Source: Polyangia bacterium (GTDB taxonomy: Bacteria; Myxococcota_A; Polyangia; Nannocystales; Nannocystaceae). From it: DNA of 64,000 bases. A program made the position numbers and the translations under genes. Shown one piece after another: positions 50,511-59,232 of this stretch (the first letter of the stretch is position 1; every line of letters starts with the position of its first letter). Where the stretch lies: positions 1-64,000 of the forward strand of contig JAUIKS010000011.1 in NCBI GenBank assembly GCA_030430565.1, given 5' to 3'. Below the pieces are notes generated by a model, which had not been told where the DNA came from, did no database searches, and worked only from the letters and a program-made list of their open reading frames with translations.

Positions 50511-50528
50511 AACCGACTGTTTGGTATG
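50511..50528. promoter_or_regulatory. Probable TetR autoregulatory operator
   Basis: AACCGACTGTTTGGTATG, ending five bases from the TetR start codon. It differs at two positions from the site at 49844-49861. Its location over the transcription or translation start would block expression when bound. Confidence 0.7.
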
Positions 50529-50593
50529 TAAGGGATTCCGAAGCCCCGCGCAAGCCGTTTTCGAAAAAAATCTTCCGCGCGAGATCGTCCGTC

Positions 50594-51346
50594 TCACAGC
50601 GGCGAGACCTCGAGCGGCAGCTCGGGGAACAGCCGCGCGTGCATGCGCTCGGTGTGCTCGATGAGCTTCGGGACCCGCTTCAGCTCGCGTCGCTGCGGCG
50701 TGTCGAAGGGCGGCACCAGCAGGTGGGCGACGAAGGCGTAGACCGTCGCGTCAAAGCTCGTCGGCGCCGCGTCACCATCAACCTGCGCGAAGAACCACTC
50801 GCGGTCGCCGAGCAGCGCCTCGAGGGCCTCGAGATCCGCCCGCGCGAGCGCGGCGATCTCCGCGTCGCTGTGGCGCCCCATCCCGTGGGCGTGGGCCTGC
50901 TTGCGGATCCCGCGGCGGATCAACGGGATGATCAAATGGCCCACCACCGGCGGCATGATCGTGACGAACTCGCGCTTAAACGGCGCCCACGAGGGCGGGT
51001 ACAGCCAGCGGCTGTGGACCAGGACCCAGTAAAAACTCTCGGTCAGCATGCGCGTGCACGCGTGGGCCGTGGCGCGCTGCGCCGCGCTCAGGCGCGCGTC
51101 GATCGTCAGCCCCCGCGTGTTTTTCAAGTGCTCAATGATGAAGTGCGTATCGGCGAGCGACGTGTCGCCGTCGTCGATCCACGGCACCTTGCCCTTGGGC
51201 GCCTTGCCCAGCGCGGGCTTGTTGTCGACCTCGTAGTCCAGGCCCACGAGCCGCAAGAACGCCTCGAGGCGCATGCAGAACGGGCTCACGCTGGGAAGGC
51301 CGAGGCCGGGGCCCGCTTGATTGAGGAGGATGCGTCCGTGGGTCAT
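50594..51346 (-). CDS. Fax-like glutathione S-transferase family protein
   Basis: 250 residues from the ATG complementary to 51344-51346. The N-terminal thioredoxin fold has SPFCMRLEAFLRLVGLDYEV, VPWIDDGD with cis-Pro, and LADTHFIIEHL; the C-terminal helical domain has GMGRHSDAEIAALARADLEA, SFDATVYAFVAHLL. These match the failed-axon-connections/metaxin-like branch of GSTs. It might serve as an isomerase or ligandin. Because a GST (MaiA) normally follows homogentisate dioxygenase, its closeness to the fusion gene is suggestive, but its sequence branch is not the zeta class. Confidence 0.8.
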   Translation of the reverse strand: MTHGRILLNQAGPGLGLPSVSPFCMRLEAFLRLVGLDYEVDNKPALGKAPKGKVPWIDDGDTSLADTHFIIEHLKNTRGLTIDARLSAAQRATAHACTRMLTESFYWVLVHSRWLYPPSWAPFKREFVTIMPPVVGHLIIPLIRRGIRKQAHAHGMGRHSDAEIAALARADLEALEALLGDREWFFAQVDGDAAPTSFDATVYAFVAHLLVPPFDTPQRRELKRVPKLIEHTERMHARLFPELPLEVSPL

Positions 51347-51406
51347 CGCGGCCGGAGTGTAGAGCACCGCGGGGAGCCGTGAACACGGGCGCGGTAGAAT
51401 GCCGCG

Positions 51407-52300
51407 GTGCGGTGGTGGTCCAGCGTCGCCTTGGTCTCGCTCGTCTGCGCCTGCGGACCGGGCGCGTCGACGAGCGCGGGCAGCGAGGGCGGGAGCGCCT
51501 CGACGGTCAGCGACGACTCGGCGGGGAGCGCCGCAAGCTCGTCCTCCTCCTCGACGTCGACATCGTCGACTTCATCGTCGACTTCCTCCTCGAGCTCCTC
51601 GACCACGGCCTGCGACTTCATCTGCGACGTCGACATCCCGGACGCGAACAGCTGCGATCCCTTCGCGCAGGACTGCCCCGAGGGCCAGAAGTGCGCGTGG
51701 TGGGACCCGGACGGAGGGAACGCCTGGGCCAGCACCCACTGCGTCCCGATCGCGCCGCAGCCCCTCGGACTCGGCGAGACCTGCTACGAGTACGACTTCG
51801 AGACCGGCGCCGACGACTGCGACAAGGGGATGCTCTGCTACAACCTGGACGAGCAGGGCGTGGGGACCTGCGTCGGCCTGTGCGAGGGCGAGAACATCGC
51901 GCCGACCTGCGTCGAGCCGTGCACCGCCTGCCACGTGTATGGCACGGGCTTCAGCGTGTGCCTCCCGGCCCGCTGCGACCCGCTCCAGAGCGAGTGCCCC
52001 GACGGACAGATATGCACAATGAGCTACTCGTTCGCGTGCATGCCCCCGGACCCCGAGGGACCCGCGGGCCCCGGGGAGCCGTGCTCGATGACGCTCTCCG
52101 GCGTGTGCGCCGAGGGCCTGGTCTGCGCCGACGCCGAGCACGTCCCCGGCTGCCGCGACTTCTTCTGCTGCACCGAGTTCTGCGAGCTCGCCGCGCCCAA
52201 CACATGCCCCGAAGGGCAGCAGTGCATCACGGGCTACTGGCACGCGATCGCGCCCGGCTGCGGCTATGAGCAGGTCGGCATGTGCGGCGTCGAGGGCTGA
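51407..52300 (+). CDS. Cysteine-rich lipoprotein with Ser/Thr stalk
   Basis: 297 residues from a GTG start. Lipobox VCAC (Cys16), then about 50 residues of Ser/Thr/Gly/Ala (a flexible stalk), then a Cys-rich region with recurring CPEGQKC, CPDGQICT, CPEGQQC and CxxGLVC motifs, each about 50-60 residues apart. This is the disulfide-knotted repeat style common in myxobacterial surface lipoproteins. An isolated CTACH is likely not a haem site because it lies within the Cys-rich repeats. Function unknown. Convergent with the large GHKL-partner gene (10 bp). Confidence 0.75.
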   Translation: MRWWSSVALVSLVCACGPGASTSAGSEGGSASTVSDDSAGSAASSSSSSTSTSSTSSSTSSSSSSTTACDFICDVDIPDANSCDPFAQDCPEGQKCAWWDPDGGNAWASTHCVPIAPQPLGLGETCYEYDFETGADDCDKGMLCYNLDEQGVGTCVGLCEGENIAPTCVEPCTACHVYGTGFSVCLPARCDPLQSECPDGQICTMSYSFACMPPDPEGPAGPGEPCSMTLSGVCAEGLVCADAEHVPGCRDFFCCTEFCELAAPNTCPEGQQCITGYWHAIAPGCGYEQVGMCGVEG

Positions 52301-52310
52301 GCCGCGCGCC

Positions 52311-55300
52311 TCAGCCGAGCTCGCCGCTGCTCACCCGCGGCCTCGGGCGCGCCGCGGCGGCCGTCAGCACGTGGCGGGCGTGCAGCGCGTGGAAGGCCGC
52401 CTCGTGGTCGTCCTCGATCTTGTCGAAGAACAGGTTGAGCGCCGTGTAGACCGCCGAGGCGAGCACGCTGACGAGCAGCGGATCGGCCTCGAACTCCTGC
52501 AGCGCGCGCGCGGCCACGGGGTCCGCGAGGTTGATGCAGAAACGGGCCTTGTGCTCGTAGACCAGCGGCGCGCCGGCCCGGGTGTCGATGTCCACCGCGT
52601 CGAGATGGGCGTTCGACAGCAGCTCGTGGTCGCGCCCGCGGACCAGCCGCAGCTCGGCGCGCACCGAGTCGAGCAGGCGCTGCTCGGCGCTCGGCGGGGG
52701 CAGCGGCTCGGGCGTCGGCTGCCGCTCCTTGACCTCGACCTTCTTCTTTTTCTTCTTGCGCTTCTTCTTCTTGCCCGGCTTCGCGCTCTCGTCTTCGTCC
52801 GCCGGATTCGCGTCGTCCTCCGCCAGCTCGTCGACGGTCTTGAGCTTGTCCTTCCACTCGCGCGGCGCGACGAACCAAAGCCCCAGGTGCTCGAGCTGGG
52901 AGGGGCGCTCGTCGAGCGCGACCTCCAGCGAGACCAGCCGGCCGTTGCCGAGCGGGAGCAGCGGCAGCGCGCGGAGCTTGCGGTACAGGGTCCGCTCGCT
53001 CGACTTCTTGTTGCCGCGCGACTTGTGCAGACGCAGCGTGAGCGGCCGCAGCACCCGCGCGATCTGGTCGGGCGTCACGTGGGCGCCGAAGGCCTCGCGC
53101 ACGCGGTCGGCGATCGTGCCGTCGCCGCCGCCCTCGACCTCGACCAGGCGCTCGTAGGTGTTGACGAGCTCGCGGTACAGGCGGTTCATCCCGCGCCGCA
53201 GCGCGCCCTCTTGCTTGCGCGCCAGGTTGACCGCCTCCCAGGTCTTGTCGACGCGGATCGCCGGGACCTGGATCGCGCCGTGGCACGGGTAGCCCTCGCC
53301 GAGCTGCCGACGCTCGACGACCTTGCCGTCGTCGCCGAGATCGACCTGCGGCAGCGGGCCCATGGTGGTGGGCGTGACCCACAGGTGACCCGAGAGCCCC
53401 TTGTCCTTGACCTTGACGGAGAACAGCGCGTCCTTCGGCGGCTCCGCGGCCAGCTCGCGCGCCTGCGCCTTGCGCCGCGCGATCGCCTGCTCGCGCTCGT
53501 AGGTCTCGCGGTAGTCCTCGAGCGTCGGGAACAGGGCGTTGAGCGCGTCGAGGATCCAGGGCGAGGCCTCGACGACGGGGAAGTCCGGCGCGTCGCCCGG
53601 GAAGTTCGAACCGACGTAGTAGGGGACGCGCTTGCGCGCGCGATGGACCTCGCTGAGATCGCTGAGGCTGTAGCGCTCGCCGCCGAGGCCCGGGAAGGCC
53701 GGGACCGCGGCGAGGGCCTTGAGCGCCGGCGAGTTCAGCTTGCGCCGGTTGCTGCCGGCGTTGCGCGCCTTGACGACGAGCGCGTGCATCACCCACTGCG
53801 AGGCCGTCTCCACGCCGTTGACGTTGAGCGCCGCCCAGCGCGACGCGAGCTCGGCGAGCAATGCCTCGACCTTGCTGTCGCAGAACACCATGATCTCGGA
53901 CTGCGCGCGGTCGCTGATGCTGGCGAAGTCGTCGCTCACGTCGAGCTCGTCGAAGTTGACGACGCCGACCATCGGCAGGTCCAGCTCGAGCTGGAGCGCG
54001 CACACGACCTTGTGATCGGTGCACACGCGCAGCGTCGAGGCGCCGCCGCCCTGGATGCCCCAGCGCCGCAGCCCGAGCTGCCCGCGGCGCCCGTCCTCGT
54101 CGATCTCGATGGTGACGATCGCGTCGTCGTCGTCGATCTTCAGCGCCTCGAGCGGCGGCCGGCGCTCGAAGGCCTGGCGCTGCGCCCAGGTGTAGAGCCA
54201 CGCCATCGAGTCGATGAGCGCGTTCTTGCCGAGCAGCACCCGCAAGACCCCGGCCTCGCGCTTGCCGAGCCGGACGACCCGCCGCTCGTCGCCGTCGTAG
54301 TAGATCTCGGGGCTGTCGCTTAGGACATAGTAGACCCGCTCCGACATCAGCAGCTCGCCCATGCTGACGGGCTTGCCGGCGCTCGTCCGCGCCAGCTCGA
54401 GCTTCATGATCTCGAGCAGCTCGGGGAGCAGGCCGACGCGCAGGATCGCCAGCGGGTCGGCGCGGCGCTTGCGGCTCGCGCCGAGCGCCTTCTCCACCGC
54501 GTCCGCGCGCGGCGGCCCCCCGCCGGCGCCCCGGACCACGCGGATCGCGTCGGTGAGCTGTCCCTGATTACAGGTCTCCAGCAGCGCGAGGATCGCGGCG
54601 AACTCCTGATCGCCCTGCTCCTCGCCGAGCGCGCGGCGCAGGTCCCGGTGGACGCTGAGCGTCGCCGCGTTCGTGTAGACCGCCGAGGCGACCTCGAACA
54701 GCAGCTCCTGCAGCCGCGGGCGCCTCCCGCCGGAGGTGCGCTGAAACTCCCGCACGCTCGCCACCAAGCTCGGCAGGCCCGCGAGGATCGCCCCCTCGAT
54801 CGCCAGGCGCTTGCCGCCGTACTCGAGCTCCGTCCACGTGTCGTCGACGGGCGCGTCGTCATCGTTGACGACGCCGACGACCCCGCGGAGCCCGACCTTA
54901 AAGCTGTGCTCCCCGATCGCGCGGTTGTGCTTGAGGACCGTGAACTTCGACTCGCCGATCGCGATGCTCTGCAGACCCAGCACGCCGCGGACGCCCCCGT
55001 GCTCGAAGGTCACCGACGAGAGCACCGGCCCGAGCAAGGTGAGCGTGGACTCGGGCCGCGCGAAGAACCGCGCCCGCGCCTCGAGGCGCAGCAGCTCGGC
55101 CCCGAAGTCGCGCAGCGCCTTGCGCCCCAGCAGCCGCGTCAGCGCCTCGCGCTCGTCCTTGGGCAGCACCAAGAGCGTGGGCGGCACGCCCTCGAGGCCC
55201 GGCATGGGGTCGTGCTCGAGCCACGGCACCCCGTCGCCCTGGGCCGCGAGCGCGGCGAGCTCGACGAGCGAGAGGTAGCCGGCGCCGACGCTGCGAAACA

Positions 55301-57167
55301 GCGGCAGCTGGGCGAGCGGGTGCGCGTCGCCGCGGAGCTGCCAGTCGGGCACGAAGCTCCGGTCCATAGAGTTGAGCTGGCGGAGCGTGACCGACTTCGA
55401 GAAGCCGAACTCGATGAACAGATCGCTCGCGTAGCCGCCGTTGACGACGTGCACGATGAAGTTGCGCAGCAGCCCCCGGGTCGGCGTGTTGAGGTCGTCG
55501 AGCGCGCGCTCGCGGTCCAGCACCCCCTGCGCGAGGCTCGTCATCATGCGCTCGACGGCCCGCAAGAACGCGTGCAGCGAGCGCGCCATGACCTTGTTTC
55601 GATGCGCGCCGTCGTAGGCGCTGTTGGGCTGAAAGTCGGCGACGATCACCGCGACCAGGCCCGGCACGCCGAAGCGCGGCGCGACCTCGTAGAGCAGGCA
55701 GCCGTCCTTGACCATCCGGATCTCGCAGCCTTGGCTGCCGAGCGCCCGCAGGCCGACGACGCCGCCGACGCCCTTGTCGACGATCGGCGCGGTAGCGACG
55801 TAGGCGCCGTCACCGAGGTGCGGCGGGTGGGGGCGCGAGCGCCACGCCAGCCGGTTCTTCTCGTGCTTGTAGGCCCGCTCGAGCTTGCGCGTGACGTCCT
55901 TGACCCGATCGCCGAACAGGCTCGCTAGCAGGGTCAGCGCGGCGTCGGACGCCGCGCCCTCCGGGAGGTGCAGCACGGGCGCCATGTCGTCCGGGACGAA
56001 CCCTTCAAAGCGCTTGCGCGCGTACTCGATGTCACCCGCGCTCGTGATCAGCGCGCGCGTCGTCAAGCGCGCGCCGGTGGTCGTCGACCACAGCGGGATC
56101 GCGGCGGCCGCCACGAGCAGCGGCTCGCGGTCGAGCTGCGCCTTGAGCTCGCCGTCCGCCTTCGTCCACTTCGGGCCCCAGCGCTCCAGGCAGTCGCGCG
56201 CGAGCTCGTGCTCCCACACCGGCGCGGCCGCGGCCTCGGCGTGGCGCGTCAGCAGCGTGACGATCGCGGCCTCGCAGCAGCGCGTGACCGCGTCGATCAC
56301 CTGATCGTAGGCCTCGTCCTGCACGACCTCGAACTGCGACACGTCTTTCTTGAGGTGCGAGCCGTCGACCACCGCTCGGAACCGGGCGGGCAGCTGGTCC
56401 AGCGTCCGCCGCGTGATCATCACGCCGTTGCACAGGATGTCGACGCTGGCCGGCGGCGGATCCTCGTCGCCGTCCGGCGGCATCAGGCCGCCGGTCCCCT
56501 TCACCCCGTCGAGCGCGATCGCGGTCTCGGCCGCGAGCCCGGGCAGCGCGAAGCCGTGCGAGATGGTCTCGCCGTCGAGCACCACCTCGACGTCGGCGAA
56601 GCGGCAGCGCTCGCGCAGCGCGAGCTCCTCGACGATCGTCCCTCGGAGGTTGCGCAGGAACTGGACCAAGAGCCCCGGGCGGAAGCGCTGCTTGACGTGG
56701 ATCCACGTGCCCAGCGCGATGGGCTTCACGTCGTTGAGCTTGTCGGCCTTGTTCGGCCGCAGCTCGAGGAACACGCGCGACTGCTCATCGCCGCTGAACA
56801 CCCGGATGTAGCGCGGGTTGAGGGCCATCGCCGCGTTGACCGCGAGCGCGAGCTCCTGCTTGGCCTGGACCTCGCGCGTCGCTCGATCGACGAACATCGC
56901 GCTGTAGAGATCGGCGAAGTCGTCGCGCGTGAACGGCGTGCCGTCGAAGTTCATGCGCACGTCGTCGGCGTCGATGTCGAAGCGGATCTTCGTCGCGCCG
57001 CGCAGGATCGCCGCCTGCACCAGCAGGAGCACGTACTCGTGCGGACGGGCGAGCTGGTACTGCCGCAGCTTCTCGCGCGCGCGCGCGCTGTCGAGCGTGA
57101 AGCCCCCGGTTGTGTCGAGCGCCCCCTCCGCGTGCAGCGCCGCTACTAGCTCTTCGACCTTTGCCAC
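52311..57167 (-). CDS. Giant partner of GHKL ATPase with degenerate ATPase-like N-terminus and four repeats
   Basis: 1618 residues, GTG start overlapping the upstream ATPase gene by 22 bp. The N-terminal ~250 residues follow the layout of the Hsp90-type fold (LLLVQAAILRGATKIRFDID, then DGTPFTRDDFADLYSAMF) but the E-x-x-x-N box and the GxGxxG lid are absent, so it probably does not hydrolyse ATP. Four related segments of about 60 residues recur at roughly 463-520, 721-777, 1021-1080 and 1251-1310 (pattern G-G-V-x-G-L-x..., then a GVVN-like or PxxGAI end). A Lys-rich run (KKKKRKKKKKK) lies near 1465-1478. No family recognised; co-translation suggests a complex with the ATPase. Confidence 0.78.
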   Translation of the reverse strand: MAKVEELVAALHAEGALDTTGGFTLDSARAREKLRQYQLARPHEYVLLLVQAAILRGATKIRFDIDADDVRMNFDGTPFTRDDFADLYSAMFVDRATREVQAKQELALAVNAAMALNPRYIRVFSGDEQSRVFLELRPNKADKLNDVKPIALGTWIHVKQRFRPGLLVQFLRNLRGTIVEELALRERCRFADVEVVLDGETISHGFALPGLAAETAIALDGVKGTGGLMPPDGDEDPPPASVDILCNGVMITRRTLDQLPARFRAVVDGSHLKKDVSQFEVVQDEAYDQVIDAVTRCCEAAIVTLLTRHAEAAAAPVWEHELARDCLERWGPKWTKADGELKAQLDREPLLVAAAAIPLWSTTTGARLTTRALITSAGDIEYARKRFEGFVPDDMAPVLHLPEGAASDAALTLLASLFGDRVKDVTRKLERAYKHEKNRLAWRSRPHPPHLGDGAYVATAPIVDKGVGGVVGLRALGSQGCEIRMVKDGCLLYEVAPRFGVPGLVAVIVADFQPNSAYDGAHRNKVMARSLHAFLRAVERMMTSLAQGVLDRERALDDLNTPTRGLLRNFIVHVVNGGYASDLFIEFGFSKSVTLRQLNSMDRSFVPDWQLRGDAHPLAQLPLFRSVGAGYLSLVELAALAAQGDGVPWLEHDPMPGLEGVPPTLLVLPKDEREALTRLLGRKALRDFGAELLRLEARARFFARPESTLTLLGPVLSSVTFEHGGVRGVLGLQSIAIGESKFTVLKHNRAIGEHSFKVGLRGVVGVVNDDDAPVDDTWTELEYGGKRLAIEGAILAGLPSLVASVREFQRTSGGRRPRLQELLFEVASAVYTNAATLSVHRDLRRALGEEQGDQEFAAILALLETCNQGQLTDAIRVVRGAGGGPPRADAVEKALGASRKRRADPLAILRVGLLPELLEIMKLELARTSAGKPVSMGELLMSERVYYVLSDSPEIYYDGDERRVVRLGKREAGVLRVLLGKNALIDSMAWLYTWAQRQAFERRPPLEALKIDDDDAIVTIEIDEDGRRGQLGLRRWGIQGGGASTLRVCTDHKVVCALQLELDLPMVGVVNFDELDVSDDFASISDRAQSEIMVFCDSKVEALLAELASRWAALNVNGVETASQWVMHALVVKARNAGSNRRKLNSPALKALAAVPAFPGLGGERYSLSDLSEVHRARKRVPYYVGSNFPGDAPDFPVVEASPWILDALNALFPTLEDYRETYEREQAIARRKAQARELAAEPPKDALFSVKVKDKGLSGHLWVTPTTMGPLPQVDLGDDGKVVERRQLGEGYPCHGAIQVPAIRVDKTWEAVNLARKQEGALRRGMNRLYRELVNTYERLVEVEGGGDGTIADRVREAFGAHVTPDQIARVLRPLTLRLHKSRGNKKSSERTLYRKLRALPLLPLGNGRLVSLEVALDERPSQLEHLGLWFVAPREWKDKLKTVDELAEDDANPADEDESAKPGKKKKRKKKKKKVEVKERQPTPEPLPPPSAEQRLLDSVRAELRLVRGRDHELLSNAHLDAVDIDTRAGAPLVYEHKARFCINLADPVAARALQEFEADPLLVSVLASAVYTALNLFFDKIEDDHEAAFHALHARHVLTAAAARPRPRVSSGELG

Positions 57168-58882
57168 CTTCGCTCCATCGTGTGCTTGGCGAGCTGGGCG
57201 TCGAGCTGGGCGTCGAGCCGCTCACCGAGAAAGAACAGCTTCGCCAGCTGGTACGCGGCGAACTCCGGCTCGCTGCGCGCGAGCTCGATCAGCGTGATCA
57301 CCAGCGGGTGATCCGCGTTGATCACGAGCGCACGCCGGCGCGAGAAGAACGACATCCCGATCACGCGAACGTCGGTCACCGGCTCGAGCGCGTAGCTCTC
57401 GCGCTGGGAGATCGCCACGCGATCCGCGATCGCCGACTCGGGGTAGCGGAAGTGCCCGAGCCGGACCTCCGAGAGCTTCGCGCCGTAGTCTCGCATGAGC
57501 TGCGCCGTCGCGGCTTGGAGCTCGCGCCAGCGCGCGCCCTCCCCCTCGTCGGCGGGCGGCGCCGGCATGCAGAAGCGGTCGCCGACCCAGCTCGTGTGCC
57601 CGCCGACCCGCGACCGCACGGACGACAAGAACTTTTGCACAGGCTGCTCCTGCTCCGCCGCCTCGTCCGCGTCCGCGTCCTCGTCCTCCCCGGCGTCCTC
57701 GCCCTCGACGTCGGGCTCCGCGTCGCCCGGCACGAGCACGACGAGCGTCCCCTTGGCCTCGAGCGCGTCCGTCACCGGGCTGCGCGCGCCGGCGAGCAGC
57801 AGCTCGCCGCTGGTCAGCGCCGTCATGATCGAGTCGAGCGAGACCCGCGCCCCCGAGGGCGCCAGCGCGACGTGGCGCCCGAGCACCGCGTCGGGCAGCG
57901 GGCGCTCGTGCTCGAGGTGCCAGCTCGCGGCCGCGTACAGATACTCGGTCTGCCCCTCGTGCGCGGCGTGGACGATGTGCTCCTCGAGCATCTCGAAGAC
58001 CTCCGCGCACAGCGGACCGAAGACCGCGGCCTTGACCTGACCGACGACGCGGTGAAAGCCCCGGTCGCGGATGATGTCGTCGCGCGTCAGCGTGTGCTCG
58101 ATGTTCGGCGAGGAGGCCTTGAACGCGATGCCCTCGAGGCCCGGCTCGCCGTCGCCCTCGACCAGCGTCAGGCCGCTGTTGTAGTAGCCAGAGAAGCTCT
58201 CGCCGCCCTCGGCGTGCGCGACCACCAGCTCGGCCCCCTCCTCGCGCACGCGGGTCTTGCAGGGCGCGTCGAGGTCGAGCGCGCGGGTGACGACCTCGTC
58301 GTCAAAGCGGATCTCGCCGGGCACGTGCTTACACCAAAACTCCACCGTCTCGCGCGCGCGCGCGCGGAACTGCTTGAACTCACCGCGCGTCATCGGCTTG
58401 AGGATCTTGATCTTGGTCCCGTCGACCGGCTCCTCGCGCCGCAGCAGGCTGAACTCGCGCTGCTCGTTGAAGATCACGCGCCAGTGCTCGCCCTCGCGGG
58501 AGGTGTCGACGCAGACCGCCCGCGGCTCGATCGCAAACACCGAGACGAAGCCGATCCCGAACTTGCCGATCTTGGTCCGGTCGCCGTCCTTCGCCGACGA
58601 GAACAGCCGCGTCAGCTTCTTCTCGATGATCTCGCGGTTCATGCCCTCGCCCCAGTCCTCGACTCGGAGGACCAGCACGCCGGCGTCATCATCGGCCTCG
58701 TCGGCTTCGGCGGCCTCGGCGGCCTCGCCGTCAGCCGCGAATTCGCAGTAGACCTCGACCTCCTGGCTACCGGCGTCGAGGGCGTTTTGAATAAGCTCGC
58801 GAAAGAACGACAGCGGGTCGGCGAACTGATTGACCAGCTTGTCGAGGGCGTCGCGAACACGTAAGGGTTCGGGCTCTCCCAT
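57146..58882 (-). CDS. Hsp90-type (GHKL) ATPase
   Basis: 578 residues from the ATG complementary to 58880-58882. The Bergerat fold is intact: N-box FFRELIQNALDA with Glu29 and Asn33, G1 motif VEDWGEGM (Asp76), G2 motif GKFGIGF (106-112). An acidic insert (EAAEAAEADEADDD, ~53-66) separates N-box and G1. The following middle domain and an acidic linker (about 440-470) resemble neither HtpG nor MutL exactly; the arrangement recalls Hsp90/sacsin-type proteins. It binds and probably hydrolyses ATP to drive conformational change. The downstream 1618-residue gene overlaps it by 22 bp, so the two make a coupled system. Confidence 0.87.
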   Translation of the reverse strand: MGEPEPLRVRDALDKLVNQFADPLSFFRELIQNALDAGSQEVEVYCEFAADGEAAEAAEADEADDDAGVLVLRVEDWGEGMNREIIEKKLTRLFSSAKDGDRTKIGKFGIGFVSVFAIEPRAVCVDTSREGEHWRVIFNEQREFSLLRREEPVDGTKIKILKPMTRGEFKQFRARARETVEFWCKHVPGEIRFDDEVVTRALDLDAPCKTRVREEGAELVVAHAEGGESFSGYYNSGLTLVEGDGEPGLEGIAFKASSPNIEHTLTRDDIIRDRGFHRVVGQVKAAVFGPLCAEVFEMLEEHIVHAAHEGQTEYLYAAASWHLEHERPLPDAVLGRHVALAPSGARVSLDSIMTALTSGELLLAGARSPVTDALEAKGTLVVLVPGDAEPDVEGEDAGEDEDADADEAAEQEQPVQKFLSSVRSRVGGHTSWVGDRFCMPAPPADEGEGARWRELQAATAQLMRDYGAKLSEVRLGHFRYPESAIADRVAISQRESYALEPVTDVRVIGMSFFSRRRALVINADHPLVITLIELARSEPEFAAYQLAKLFFLGERLDAQLDAQLAKHTMERRWQRSKS

Positions 58883-59232
58883 GGGGCTACCTGGGAGAGT
58901 ACGGTATCGAGTTTCCGGGGCGCCTGTCACGGTGATTTCCGGTCCGCACGCACGCGAGCGCGCGCCCGTGATGGCGACGCGCGGCCGGGCGAAAGCAAAC
59001 ACCCGAGGTGCGATGTCACCCCTCCTCGGCGCCGAGCTTTCGTGACACTACAAGTTCACGCGCCGCGGCGCGCCGCATCAAACCTGTAAGTAAGTTCAGG
59101 TTACACACGAGCGCGCGCGCTCGCAGCGGCGGCGCCTCGCGTCGCGCGAACGACCGTCGGCGAGCACGGCCGCGCCGGCCCGCGGCCCTGATGCGCGAAA
59201 CCGAGCAACCATGCTACGACTGACGCGCACGG
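58883..59232. other. 350-bp divergent intergenic region
   Basis: Between the divergent GHKL and SMUG1-like genes. One small inverted repeat, AACCTG-N10-CAGGTT (59081-59102), lies in the AT-richest part and could be an operator or promoter element of the gene at 59233. No coding frame is convincing and no RNA gene is recognised. Confidence 0.55.

Noticed and set aside
51907..51950. CTACH in the Cys-rich lipoprotein as a haem site
   Set aside because: Single CxxCH inside a disulfide-type Cys repeat pattern with no cytochrome fold around it.
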